A stretch of 38,784 nt of DNA from Methylococcaceae bacterium. GTDB taxonomy: Bacteria > Pseudomonadota > Gammaproteobacteria > Methylococcales > Methylomonadaceae. The first letter of the stretch is position 1, and every line of letters starts with the position of its first letter. This document shows, piece after piece, positions 1-10,032 of the stretch. The notes beneath the pieces are model-generated. The model did not search any database, had not been told where the DNA came from, and worked only from the letters and a program-made list of their open reading frames with translations. The stretch is taken from contig JAGXGJ010000024.1 of NCBI GenBank assembly GCA_024636875.1, positions 1-38,784 on the forward strand, written 5' to 3'. Both the position numbers and the translations under genes were made by a program.

Positions 1-31
1 AAATTTATGATTTTGTTCATTGCGGTTAAGT

Positions 32-958
32 CTAAGTTATTTTAGGGCTTATTTTCAAGTTTTTTTTCGAAATAGTCTTAGGCTTAACAGATTTGTAGTG
101 TCTTGGTTTTTCCGCCGCGATAGCGGCTTCGTCCAACAAGGTTTTATGGCCAGCAAATACGCTTTGGGTAAATAATTTAAAATCCTTGGGTGTGACATTG
201 CTTGAACTGTCGAAAAACGCTTTTAAAGTCTGGTTAATTTCGATCTGTCGGTTTAATTCATTTTGCAGAACGTTATGCAGCAAGTTGGCGCGATTTTCAA
301 AAATGGCGTTTATCCGCGCCTGTTCCTGGCTTTTGCCCAAGTGAAACAAAGTTGCCACCAATAGTGAAAGCATAAGCAATGGCAAGGCAACCGAGTTGAT
401 CCGCAGCCGCCATTGGCTGTGGGGTGTGCCGATAAAACACAGCAGCAAAGGGGTAAAAATCAGCACTCCGATCACATCGCCAACCCACCAGGTCATCCAG
501 CTGAAAGCTAAATTATCCAGACTAATGATGCCTTCCAGATAAAGCGCTGTTATGCCGGTTGATGCGGTAATGATGCAGCAAAGTGGTCCACCCAAAGCAA
601 AAAAAAGCAAAATGCTGCTATCATCGATCAAGGTGTTGTTTGCGCCGATATAACGGTTGATCAGCCAGCCCCCCAATACCGCTTGCGCTGTAGCGGCAGC
701 ACTGGTGACGCCGCCTATAACCAGCGAGGCAAGGATATTTTGCAGATTGGCGATATCCAGGAACGCATAAACCTGAATAAAAAAAGCGCCCAGCCAGATT
801 CCGGGTATCACTCTTTTGCCATAGGTGATAATACCCGCCAGCGCAATACCCGCAGCCGGCCAGATAGAGCTGGCATAGCTGGGGGGGACGGCTAGCAGGG
901 TGCCAAGGTAGCCGCCCAAAAAATAGCCCAGAGCCAGGAAAAAATTAAGTCTTAGCAT
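32..958 (-). CDS. MASE1-domain membrane protein with truncated CHASE-like periplasmic region (no output domain)
   Basis: ORF of 308 aa; N-terminal multi-TM segment resembles MASE1 (SSIWPAAGIALAGI...); after LNRQIEINQTLKAFFDSS...FTQSVFAGH the CHASE-like similarity stops and a Lys-rich tail follows. Confidence 0.7.
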   Translation of the reverse strand: MLRLNFFLALGYFLGGYLGTLLAVPPSYASSIWPAAGIALAGIITYGKRVIPGIWLGAFFIQVYAFLDIANLQNILASLVIGGVTSAAATAQAVLGGWLINRYIGANNTLIDDSSILLFFALGGPLCCIITASTGITALYLEGIISLDNLAFSWMTWWVGDVIGVLIFTPLLLCFIGTPHSQWRLRINSVALPLLMLSLLVATLFHLGKSQEQARINAIFENRANLLHNVLQNELNRQIEINQTLKAFFDSSSNVTPKDFKLFTQSVFAGHKTLLDEAAIAAEKPRHYKSVKPKTISKKNLKISPKIT

Positions 959-1403
959 AATTGGCAGAAGTCTGGGGAACGGAATAAAGTAAAAATTGAC
1001 AAAAAGGTAGTCAAATCAAATTATTTTTCTAATAGCCATTTAAAATACCTCTTGAATTCTTACAATAAATACGGCGCAAGCCTAAAAAAACCACACAAAA
1101 ATATTCAAATGGTTTCTGGTTTTTTTTGAGAAAACCATTAATGGAGCATGCGGCTCATTGAATTAATGATAGGCTCATGTTGTTTAATGTAATTACAATA
1201 TTTTTAAGTAATTATCTTATAATAACCTACGTTAAGAATATATTAAGCTTTTCAGATAAGTGCTATGAGCTTACAGGGCAAAAAAATCTATCTTCACGAA
1301 CTACCCCTATCTTCGTCTACTTTTCAGTAATTAAAAACGTACCTAGGCTTTAACCAACTGCCCGCTTTACAATAGCAGTATTCTAAAAATATTTTATCGG
1401 TAT

Positions 1404-3065
1404 ATGACCCAAAGAAACTTTGTTTTATTGATATTACTCATCTCTGTATTAATCACCATCGCCGTTTTTGTTGCACCTGGCTTACGACAGAAAGCGGGCA
1501 TTGTACCACCTGAGACTGTTTATTACCGCTCAGCTGATAACAGCAGCATTGAAAAACCTTGCTCTAATGAACATCCTGACTGGCGGCCTGCACAAGTTAT
1601 TGATGGCGTCACCATTGATGCTGCTCCTTCATGCGAACCTGATAATCCCTATGATATTGCAACGGTGGTTAAAGGCACGAATAATGTGTCAATGGCGACG
1701 CTGATGCAGACTAATCTGGCGCAAGATGCTTTAACCTTGACGGACGATCTGGATAATGACGGAGATCCAGACGTTATTCACATTAAACTGGAGGTAGTCG
1801 AACTCAACGGCGCGAGTCCAGATGGCGATTTTTTAATTAATACCTTTGATATTGCTCCCGGGATTCAACCGGGTCTTTGGGTTTTCGCGCCAAAATCGCG
1901 CGGCATGGCGCTTAAAAACTTTAACTCCGTGGTCGCCAATCCCTTGTTGCGCGCTCCTTCGCCGGTGATTCGCGTTGAGCAAGGCGACCAGGTTTATATC
2001 ACCCTGGAAAACACGCATTATTTACCCCATACCATACATCTTCATGGTGTGGATCATCCATTTCTCACTGCGAAAGGCGAAGATAATGATGGCATGGAAG
2101 AACATGCAGTTTTTCCTGGCAAAAGTCACACCTATGAAATAAAGCCCAGACACGCCGGAACCATGCTTTATCATTGCCACGTGCAAACCGCACAGCATTT
2201 GATGATGGGTTTAAGCGGCCTGTTTATTGTCGAAGAAAATCAGCCTGACAACTGGCCGCAAACCTTCAATATCGGCGCCGGGCAAGTGCGTCATCCATCG
2301 GTTGCAGTAAAAAAATCCTACAGTCAGGAATATGATTTACATTATCAATCCGTCGATAAAAAACTGGCACAAATCATCCAGAATGCGAATGACCCTCGAT
2401 TGATCGCACAACGGATGAACCGCGGCTACAACATGACCGAATCATTTGAAAACTACTTCATGCTCAATGGCCACTCTTTCCCCTACACCCTGCGTGACTC
2501 AATGATTATCGCAGATGAAAATGAAGACATTAAATTGCATATTGCCAACTTGCAGCGTTCTTCAGCAGCGCTTCATATCCACGGGCATAAAGCAACCGTC
2601 ACTGCTTTGGACGGTGTTGACCAGGCCGCAGGCTTGCAAGTGACAAGGGATGTGTTTGACATCGCCCCGGCGCAGCGGCTTGATTTGCACCTGCAAACCA
2701 GAAACGATGGCTTGCACAGTTACGGACCCGGGTTCTGGATGTTTCATGACCATGTTCCAACAGGTACAACTTCAGACGGTATGGAGCCAGGGGGCAATAT
2801 GGCTTTCCTCGCCTACAAGCCTTTACTCAATGAACAGGGCATGCCAAAGATGCACGATGAATTGTTCGATCAGTTGTTTAATAAAGACTACTATGCCAAA
2901 AAACAGGCGGTGTGGGGTTTTGGCGAGTTTGCGCCGTTACTGGGCGACGCCGGATTACTCGCACCGGATTATATGTTTGTCATCATTTTTGGCCTGGTTA
3001 CGGGTTTAATTATCGGTCTCCTTGTTTTTATAATCCTGGCTTATAAACGGAAACAAAATCAATGA
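1404..3065 (+). CDS. Two-domain multicopper oxidase, membrane anchored at both ends
   Basis: HTIHLHG, LYHCHVQTAQHLMMGL, LHIHGH and FWMFHDHVPTGTTSDGM motifs; hydrophobic N-terminal and C-terminal helices. Confidence 0.85.
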   Translation: MTQRNFVLLILLISVLITIAVFVAPGLRQKAGIVPPETVYYRSADNSSIEKPCSNEHPDWRPAQVIDGVTIDAAPSCEPDNPYDIATVVKGTNNVSMATLMQTNLAQDALTLTDDLDNDGDPDVIHIKLEVVELNGASPDGDFLINTFDIAPGIQPGLWVFAPKSRGMALKNFNSVVANPLLRAPSPVIRVEQGDQVYITLENTHYLPHTIHLHGVDHPFLTAKGEDNDGMEEHAVFPGKSHTYEIKPRHAGTMLYHCHVQTAQHLMMGLSGLFIVEENQPDNWPQTFNIGAGQVRHPSVAVKKSYSQEYDLHYQSVDKKLAQIIQNANDPRLIAQRMNRGYNMTESFENYFMLNGHSFPYTLRDSMIIADENEDIKLHIANLQRSSAALHIHGHKATVTALDGVDQAAGLQVTRDVFDIAPAQRLDLHLQTRNDGLHSYGPGFWMFHDHVPTGTTSDGMEPGGNMAFLAYKPLLNEQGMPKMHDELFDQLFNKDYYAKKQAVWGFGEFAPLLGDAGLLAPDYMFVIIFGLVTGLIIGLLVFIILAYKRKQNQ

Positions 3066-3790
3066 AAGCATTAATAATGGGCTTATTGCTGCTGGGCATT
3101 GTCGAATCGGCTGTAGCGATGAATCACGGCGGTATGTTGATGGATGAAAAAGGCATGATCATGAATGCCAATAGTGACAATCTTCCCCGCGACTGTGCGA
3201 AAATTTCAGAAAATGTGGATATAACGATTCATGCCGGTCAAAAACACGCGATGAAATTCACTGGCCTTATGTTTGCCTTTGACCAGCAGGAGTGGGATGT
3301 CAAGCCCTGCGCCAAAATCAATATAACCTTTATCAACGATGACCAGATACGCCATCAACTGATGATTCATGGTCTGCCGGGTTATTTATACCCCGAAGGC
3401 ATGTTTCATCTGGAACTCTACGGCGAGGGTCGATTGCAGGCATCACTGATTATGCCCAGTCAGAAAAAAACTTATCTGGTCCATTGCGAAGTGCCGCAAC
3501 ACATGGAAAAAGGCATGAAAGCACAAATAAAGGTTGATGGCGGCGATGGCGATTTACCGAGTATTCCCGGCATCAGCGAACCGGTCAGAGCCGATGTTTA
3601 TCCAGTCGAATGGACTCGGCTAAGCATGGCAGTATTGCTGCTTAGTATACTGGCCGGTTGCGCCATTCCTTATTTTGTCATGATTAATGCGCAAGGGATA
3701 AATAACAAGGTTCAAAAAACGCTTGCAAAATTAAACCCTAAACGGAAGACAGACTTACTTAAGGCTGCTTCCAGGAATGAAGACACCTGA
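3062..3790 (+). CDS. Cupredoxin (type-1 copper) protein with signal peptide and C-terminal TM helix
   Basis: H...CEVPQHMEKGM (C-x4-H-x4-M) type-1 Cu ligand pattern; Met/His-rich mature N-terminus; ATGA overlap with the upstream multicopper oxidase. Confidence 0.75.
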   Translation: MKALIMGLLLLGIVESAVAMNHGGMLMDEKGMIMNANSDNLPRDCAKISENVDITIHAGQKHAMKFTGLMFAFDQQEWDVKPCAKINITFINDDQIRHQLMIHGLPGYLYPEGMFHLELYGEGRLQASLIMPSQKKTYLVHCEVPQHMEKGMKAQIKVDGGDGDLPSIPGISEPVRADVYPVEWTRLSMAVLLLSILAGCAIPYFVMINAQGINNKVQKTLAKLNPKRKTDLLKAASRNEDT

Positions 3791-3874
3791 AATTGTACAG
3801 GTTTGAAATGCTGAAAGCGGGAATATAACTCCCTGGAACTTGAAAAATTAATAAATAAATCAAAATAAGCCGAT

Positions 3875-3899
3875 ACGCTATAACTGCATGCTATAGCGT
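3875..3899. repeat. Inverted repeat CGCTATA-N9-TATAGCG upstream of the PilZ gene
   Basis: Perfect 7-bp arms at 3876-3882 and 3892-3898. Confidence 0.5.
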
Positions 3900-3934
3900 T
3901 GTGCAGCGTATTAAAATAAACAAGAGATAATTTT

Positions 3935-4564
3935 ATGGGTACAGAATTGGATCGGCCTTACCGCAAGAACTTGATGTCACACGGAATAATTTATATGGGG
4001 GAGGAGGAGCATGACATTACTATTAAAAATCTTTCGATAAATGGCGCACTTGTTGAATTACACAGCAACAGTGAAGATATAGATATTAAATATATCTTTA
4101 ATACCTTGCTGGTTTCAACAATATTGGATTTGTATCTTCCGGAAATGCGCCTGGCCGGTGAAGCTGAGGTGACAAGAGTCGATATGGATGGTGATCATAT
4201 TTTAATTGCCCTGGAATTCAAAAATATGACTTATGATGTAGACAAGGAAATGAACAAGCGAAAAGTCTATAGAAAAATCATGCCGGGGCTTGGAAAAATT
4301 TTATTAAATGATGAATATCGCGATTTTACAGCGGTCAATGTTTCGGTAGAAGGCTTGATGATTAGTCTTGCTGAAACCATAAGAGTAAAAGCCGGTACGA
4401 TATGCCCCTTTGAATTTAAACAACTGGACCTGGAAGGCGAGGCAAAAGTGATTTGGAGCGACAATATCCCTGATAATCGTACCTTGATGGGATTGCAGTA
4501 TGTCCATATGGAAAATAAAGCGATTAAGGGGATACCCCGTTTTGCCCGGCAACAAACTGCATAA
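3935..4564 (+). CDS. PilZ-domain protein (probably two PilZ-like units)
   Basis: YRKN...GIIY...DITIKNLSINGALVEL at the N-terminus; second unit KVYRKIMPGLGKILL...FTAVNVSVEGLMISL. Confidence 0.65.
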   Translation: MGTELDRPYRKNLMSHGIIYMGEEEHDITIKNLSINGALVELHSNSEDIDIKYIFNTLLVSTILDLYLPEMRLAGEAEVTRVDMDGDHILIALEFKNMTYDVDKEMNKRKVYRKIMPGLGKILLNDEYRDFTAVNVSVEGLMISLAETIRVKAGTICPFEFKQLDLEGEAKVIWSDNIPDNRTLMGLQYVHMENKAIKGIPRFARQQTA

Positions 4565-5342
4565 CCTCTTGCCACCAGGGCAATTCCGGCGCCAGCGGCA
4601 GGCTGTTATGGCCGGCGTCTTTAAATGTCCAGAGCCGCTTGCGATGGTGTAGTGAGTCAAAGAGATGCAAGCTGTACTTACTGGGGATAATTTGATCGTC
4701 TTCAGCTAGCAGAATCGCTGTGCTTCCCGAGTAATGCTGCAGATTTTTAATGTTGTTGAATCGATCACGGATCAGCCATTTAGCCAGAAAAAACCAGTAG
4801 TGGTGTTGTGCAACGTTGGCCAGGCTATCAAATGGAGCGATTAACACAATGCCTTTTGCCTGAATCTGCCCGGACTGCACTATCCCGCATACAACACCGC
4901 TTCCGAGTGATTCCCCCCAGAGAAAAATGGGCGCGCCAAAGTCATCCAATGCCTGCCTTGCGGTGTGAACACCATTCTCGATCAATACCGATTCCGACGG
5001 CGCGCCTTCTCTGGTGCCATAGCCCGGATATTCTGCCAAAATTACCCGGTAGTCCAGCTTTTCCAGTGCATCCAGATAATAGCCACGGTTTATTGCTGAA
5101 CCCGCATTGCCGTGAAATACGATAACTGTACCTTTGTAGGCAGTTTTGGCCGATTTTGACATCAAGCCGAGATAGTTATCAGTTGAAGGCCAGAGCTTCA
5201 GATTGACTTGTTCGGTCAGTTCTTGTTGTCTGTCGAGGGAATACTTTTCGGGAAAATAGATCATATTCCGCTGCAACAAAAACATGATGAGCAGGAGCAT
5301 TAAATAAGGCAGCAATATCGAAAGCATTTGCTTAATCGCCAT
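4524..5342 (-). CDS. Alpha/beta hydrolase (BEM46/ABHD13-like), membrane anchored
   Basis: N-terminal TM, VIVFHGNAGSAINRGYY, GESLGSGV nucleophile elbow, AEDDQIIPSKYS, DAGHNSL. Confidence 0.8.
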   Translation of the reverse strand: MAIKQMLSILLPYLMLLLIMFLLQRNMIYFPEKYSLDRQQELTEQVNLKLWPSTDNYLGLMSKSAKTAYKGTVIVFHGNAGSAINRGYYLDALEKLDYRVILAEYPGYGTREGAPSESVLIENGVHTARQALDDFGAPIFLWGESLGSGVVCGIVQSGQIQAKGIVLIAPFDSLANVAQHHYWFFLAKWLIRDRFNNIKNLQHYSGSTAILLAEDDQIIPSKYSLHLFDSLHHRKRLWTFKDAGHNSLPLAPELPWWQEVMQFVAGQNGVSP

Positions 5343-5357
5343 GGACAGATGCCTGCA

Positions 5358-6383
5358 TCAGGAGCCTGCATATTTTTGCTTGTCTCTGCCCAACCAGTAA
5401 TCAGTTGCCAGTTGCTGCGCCTGTTGCTGACTACCCGCTTTACCTAACAGTTTAAGCGCAATCGCTGCCGTGCCGGTGATTGACGCTTCACCGAACTCGT
5501 CCTCGATTGTTCCCTGCCAGATTAACGCCAGTTGCCGGGGATCAAGCTGCCCGGATTTGACGTGGCGGCGGGAAAATAAGGCCGGCCAGTTTTCGTCAGA
5601 TAATTCACCGTTGTGGACGCTTTGCACCAGGCATTCCATATCAGGATTGCGTTCGGTTTCACCGCCTTCCCCTTTCAAAACCGCTGCATGAGGTTGCTGT
5701 AATAAAGCGGCGGCTTGTTGATGGACGGGGCGATAACCGGGATGGAATATGCCCTGAATGCTGTATTCAGCATTAAAAGGATTTATCATGCGTACCAGCG
5801 TGTGTACCGGTGAGCGCAAACCCATTATCGGGCGCAGTTCTATGATCTCATGCAGTTTCGGGCAAAAATGCTCCAGTGGCAAATAACTGAAACGCTGTTG
5901 CTCAAGCTGCTGTTTGGCTTGTTCAATAGAGCTTGCATATTCCAGTCCCAGGTATTTCAACATATCCTGAGTATAAAGCCTGCCGGCGCTGTGACCGCCC
6001 GCGCCGTGCATAAAAACGCTAATGCCGTTTTCTGCCAGTAACAGCGCCGACAACAGAAACCAGGGTAAATGACGGCGTTTTCCTGCATAAGATGACCAGT
6101 CCAGGTCTACTATATTGTTGTCACCGGCAAGATGGCATGATTCTCTGGCCGCCAGAACGAAACCGGCCAGTTCTTCAGGCGTTTCTTCCTTAACCCGCAT
6201 TAGCATTAAAAAAGCACCCAACTGAACAGGCAGCACTTCGTCTGCCAGAATCATTTTCATGGCCTGATAGGCTTCATCCCGGGTGAAGGGCCGTGAGCCT
6301 TTTTTGCCTTTGCCCAGTATGCGGATGTACTGTGCAAACGGGTGTTCGGGACGGGGTGTTTGTTCGTGATGCGTGAAATTCAT
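5358..6383 (-). CDS. ybiB: Anthranilate phosphoribosyltransferase-like protein (YbiB/TrpD2 family)
   Basis: FAQYIRILGKGKKGSRPFTRDEAYQAMKMILADEVLPVQLGAFLMLMRVKEETPEELAGF; consistent with the TrpD2 family. Confidence 0.75.
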   Translation of the reverse strand: MNFTHHEQTPRPEHPFAQYIRILGKGKKGSRPFTRDEAYQAMKMILADEVLPVQLGAFLMLMRVKEETPEELAGFVLAARESCHLAGDNNIVDLDWSSYAGKRRHLPWFLLSALLLAENGISVFMHGAGGHSAGRLYTQDMLKYLGLEYASSIEQAKQQLEQQRFSYLPLEHFCPKLHEIIELRPIMGLRSPVHTLVRMINPFNAEYSIQGIFHPGYRPVHQQAAALLQQPHAAVLKGEGGETERNPDMECLVQSVHNGELSDENWPALFSRRHVKSGQLDPRQLALIWQGTIEDEFGEASITGTAAIALKLLGKAGSQQQAQQLATDYWLGRDKQKYAGS

Positions 6384-7267
6384 AACGTAAAATTCAGATA
6401 ATGATCGATTAACAAAGCCGCAAACAGGAGCGTTATATAAACGATCGAATAAACAAAAGTTTTCATGGCGGTTTTATTATCTTTATTACGCATCATCAAC
6501 ACCGCGTAATAAATAAAAATAATGCCCAATAACACGGCGGATAGCAGATAAATTAAACCGCTCATGCCCGTTAAATAGGGTAACAATGTCACACACATCA
6601 ACAAAATAGTATAGAGCAATATTTGCAAGCGGGTAAACTCCGGGCCGTGTGTGACGGGCAGCATGGGGATGTTCACTTTGGCGTATTCTTCACGTCTGGC
6701 GATAGCCAATGCCCAGAAATGCGGCGGTGTCCAAACGTAAATAATGAGTGCCAACAGCAGGGCATAGGGATGCACTTCATTCGTCATTGCACACCAGCCT
6801 AACAAGGGCGGCGTAGCACCGAAAATACCGCCGATGACAATATTTTGCGGAGTCGCTCTTTTAAGGTAAAGCGTATAGATAATAGCGTAACCAAATAACG
6901 ATAGAAATGTCAGAATAGCCGTTAATGTATTGACTAACAAGATCAAAATCAGCATCGAGCTTACGCCTAACACAATTGAAAAAGTAATGACATTGCCGGT
7001 GCTTAATTCACCTGTGGGCAGTGGGCGTTTTTCAGTGCGGCGCATAAGTGCATCCGCTTTTCGATCAATAAAATGATTCATTGCCGCAGCTGAAGAGGCT
7101 GCCAGAGCAATGCCTACCGTACCGTAAATAAAAGGCCCTACAGTGGGCATTCCGGGTACGGCTAATAACATACCGACTACTGCGGTAAAAAGCATTTCCG
7201 CAACAACATTGGGTTTGCACAGTGTGTAGTAGTTCTTCCAGGAAAGCACAGAGGATTTGCTAGGCAT
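6380..7267 (-). CDS. cyoE: Protoheme IX farnesyltransferase (heme O synthase)
   Basis: YYTLCKPNVV, AAAMNHFIDRKADALMRRTEKRPLPTG, WTPPHFWALAIARREEYAKVNIPMLPVTHG; UbiA superfamily signatures. Confidence 0.95.
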   Translation of the reverse strand: MPSKSSVLSWKNYYTLCKPNVVAEMLFTAVVGMLLAVPGMPTVGPFIYGTVGIALAASSAAAMNHFIDRKADALMRRTEKRPLPTGELSTGNVITFSIVLGVSSMLILILLVNTLTAILTFLSLFGYAIIYTLYLKRATPQNIVIGGIFGATPPLLGWCAMTNEVHPYALLLALIIYVWTPPHFWALAIARREEYAKVNIPMLPVTHGPEFTRLQILLYTILLMCVTLLPYLTGMSGLIYLLSAVLLGIIFIYYAVLMMRNKDNKTAMKTFVYSIVYITLLFAALLIDHYLNFTL

Positions 7268-7366
7268 TGTTTAATAAGTTCCAACTTTTATATTATTGTA
7301 TAGAATACCGTGAACTATTGATTATTGAAATAGTCCGACGCGCTTACCATCAAGAAAGAGGGAGTT

Positions 7367-8719
7367 ATGAATAATCGATTACTGTGTGCCGCCTTACTGT
7401 GCCTGCCCGCGTTTACCAGCAGTGCAGAAACAAAAGTCTTTGAACATAAATTGACGAATGGTCTGAAAGTCCTTGTAAAAGAAGATCATCGATCACCGGT
7501 TGCAGTGTCTCAGGTCTGGTATAAGGTGGGTTCCAGCTACGAACCTGGAGGCATTACCGGTATCTCACATATGCTGGAACACATGATGTTTAAAGGCACG
7601 GACAAACATTCTGCCGGAGAGTTTTCTCGCATTATTGCCGAAAATGGCGGTGATGAAAATGCCTTTACCGGCCAGGATTACACAGCCTATTTTCAAACCA
7701 TGGAGGCATCCAGGCTGGCAGTCAGTTTTGAACTGGAAGCCGATAGAATGCGTCATCTGCATTTGCTACCCAACGAATTAAAAAAAGAATTACAGGTGGT
7801 GACTGAAGAACGCAGAATGCGGACTGACGATAATCCCCAGGCAAAAATGGCAGAACAATTTAATAGCATAGCTTATTCCAATAGCCCTTACAAGCATCCT
7901 GTTATCGGCTGGCCGGCGGATATTGCCAATTACACCGTCGACGATCTGCAAGCCTGGTATCAACGCTGGTATGCACCGAATAATGCAACTTTGGTTGTAG
8001 TGGGCGATGTCCAGACAAAAGCTGTTTTTGAGCTGGCAGAAAAATATTTTGGCGCACTTAAACCCAGTGATATTAAAGCGATAAAGCCGCAAACTGAAAT
8101 CGAACAACTGGGTGTGCGTAAAATGACAGTCAAGGTACCGGCAAAACTGCCTTCGATTCTAATGGGATATAAAGTGCCGGTATTAAAAACAGCAGCAAAT
8201 GCATGGGAAGCCTATGCCCTGGAAGTATTAGTGGGGGTATTGGATGGAGGCAGCAGCGCCAGACTAAGCTCAGAGCTGGTCCGAGGCAAACAAATAGCCG
8301 TCTCTGCGAGCGCCGGCTATGGACTGACGTCAAGAATATCCAATTTGTTCATGTTGGAAGCAACGCCCGCGGAAGGAAAAAAAGTATCGGAGCTAGAATC
8401 CGCATTAAAGGCTCAGATTAATAAATTGCAACAAAACCTGATCAGTAATGAAGAATTGCAGCGTATTAAAGCCCAGGTTTTAGCCAGCGATATATACCAG
8501 AAGGATTCGAATTTTTATCAGGCAATGCAGCTGGGAACGCTGGAAACAGTCGGTTTGGGTTGGCAAAAAGCTGATGAATATGTCGCTAAAATCAATCAGG
8601 TGACAGCGGAACAGGTGCGTGATGTGGCGCGCAAATATTTGCTTGAAGATCGTCTGAGTATCGCTTATCTGGAACCACAAACTATCAATACAAGAACTGA
8701 AAAAAAGGGAGCCAAGTAA
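7367..8719 (+). CDS. M16 family zinc metallopeptidase (catalytic member)
   Basis: Signal peptide; HMLEHMMFKGT (HxxEH) zinc motif. Confidence 0.92.
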   Translation: MNNRLLCAALLCLPAFTSSAETKVFEHKLTNGLKVLVKEDHRSPVAVSQVWYKVGSSYEPGGITGISHMLEHMMFKGTDKHSAGEFSRIIAENGGDENAFTGQDYTAYFQTMEASRLAVSFELEADRMRHLHLLPNELKKELQVVTEERRMRTDDNPQAKMAEQFNSIAYSNSPYKHPVIGWPADIANYTVDDLQAWYQRWYAPNNATLVVVGDVQTKAVFELAEKYFGALKPSDIKAIKPQTEIEQLGVRKMTVKVPAKLPSILMGYKVPVLKTAANAWEAYALEVLVGVLDGGSSARLSSELVRGKQIAVSASAGYGLTSRISNLFMLEATPAEGKKVSELESALKAQINKLQQNLISNEELQRIKAQVLASDIYQKDSNFYQAMQLGTLETVGLGWQKADEYVAKINQVTAEQVRDVARKYLLEDRLSIAYLEPQTINTRTEKKGAK

Positions 8720-10032
8720 TGCGTATTTATTTGTTAGGTCTTTTCTTATTGGCATTTAGCCAGTTCGCATGCGCCGCCGCAAAAATTGAAAACTGGCAAA
8801 CTCCGCAAGGCACCCGCGTTTATTATGTGCGTACTGAAGGTTTGCCCATGGTGGATATCCAGGTTGTTTTTGATGCGTGTAGTGCGCGCGACGGACAGCA
8901 GTTTGGCTTGGCGGCATTAACGGCTGATTTACTCGATACCGGGGCAGGGAAGTGGAATGCCGATGAAATTGCGCAACGCTTTGAAAACGTTGGTGCGCAG
9001 TTTAGCGTGAGCAGTTCAATTGATATGGCTACCGTTTCTCTGCGGACATTGACCGATAAACCCTTATTCGATAAAGCCCTTGAAACAATGCAAGTCATCC
9101 TGACCAAGCCGGTTTTTAACGAGGCTGATTTTAAACGGGAAAAAAACCGGACTTTGGCAGGCCTGAAACAGCAGGAGGAGTCACCCGCTGAATTGGCCAG
9201 CATAGCCTTTTATAATACGCTTTATGGAAAACACCCCTATGCCCATCCTGAATCAGGTGTGATTAAAACAGTAGCCGCTCTTAAGAGCACCGATCTACGG
9301 CATTTTTATCAGAAATATTACGTAGCCGCCAATGCGATAGTTGTCATTGTCGGGGATTTATCCAAACAGGAAGCCGAACAAACAGCAGAAAAGCTGGTTG
9401 CCGGATTGCCTGTCGGTAAAAAACAAGAAGCTTTGCCGGACGTGGTAATGCCGCTGAAATCGACACAGCAGCACATCGAGTTTCCGTCAACACAAACGCA
9501 TGTCTTGGTGGGATTGCCAGGCACTTATCGCAAGGATCCCGATTATTTTGATCTGTATGTCGGCAATCATATTTTGGGCGGCAGCGGCCTGGTTTCCAAG
9601 CTATTTAAGGAAGTAAGGGAAAAGCGGGGTCTGGCTTACAGTGCTTCCAGTTATTTTATTCCTATGTTGAAACCAGGCCCGTTTATGGTGAGTTTACAAA
9701 CCCGCAACGATCAAACAGCGCAAGCCATGCAAGTGCTCAATCAAACCTTGACCGATTTTATCGCCCAAGGTCCGACCGAAGCCGAGCTTGTCGCTGCCAA
9801 GAAAAATATTACCGGCGGTTTTGCGATGCGTTTTGATACCAATAAAGAGTTGTCCAGCTATGTTGCCATGATCGGTTTTTATGCTATGCCACTGGATTAC
9901 CTGGATACCTTTCAACAAAAAATCGAGCAAGTGACGGCCGCATCCATAACGGATGCCTTTAAACGCCGTGTCGATCCACAGCTACTGCAAACCATTACCG
10001 TCGGCAAATCAGCAGAAAAAAGTGCAAAATAA
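8719..10032 (+). CDS. M16 family peptidase-like protein (HxxEH motif absent; partner subunit)
   Basis: M16 fold similarity (LVGLPGTYRKDPDYFDLYVGNHILGGSGLVSKLFKEVREKRGLAYSASSYF); no HxxEH; overlaps the upstream M16 gene by 1 nt. Confidence 0.9.
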   Translation: MRIYLLGLFLLAFSQFACAAAKIENWQTPQGTRVYYVRTEGLPMVDIQVVFDACSARDGQQFGLAALTADLLDTGAGKWNADEIAQRFENVGAQFSVSSSIDMATVSLRTLTDKPLFDKALETMQVILTKPVFNEADFKREKNRTLAGLKQQEESPAELASIAFYNTLYGKHPYAHPESGVIKTVAALKSTDLRHFYQKYYVAANAIVVIVGDLSKQEAEQTAEKLVAGLPVGKKQEALPDVVMPLKSTQQHIEFPSTQTHVLVGLPGTYRKDPDYFDLYVGNHILGGSGLVSKLFKEVREKRGLAYSASSYFIPMLKPGPFMVSLQTRNDQTAQAMQVLNQTLTDFIAQGPTEAELVAAKKNITGGFAMRFDTNKELSSYVAMIGFYAMPLDYLDTFQQKIEQVTAASITDAFKRRVDPQLLQTITVGKSAEKSAK

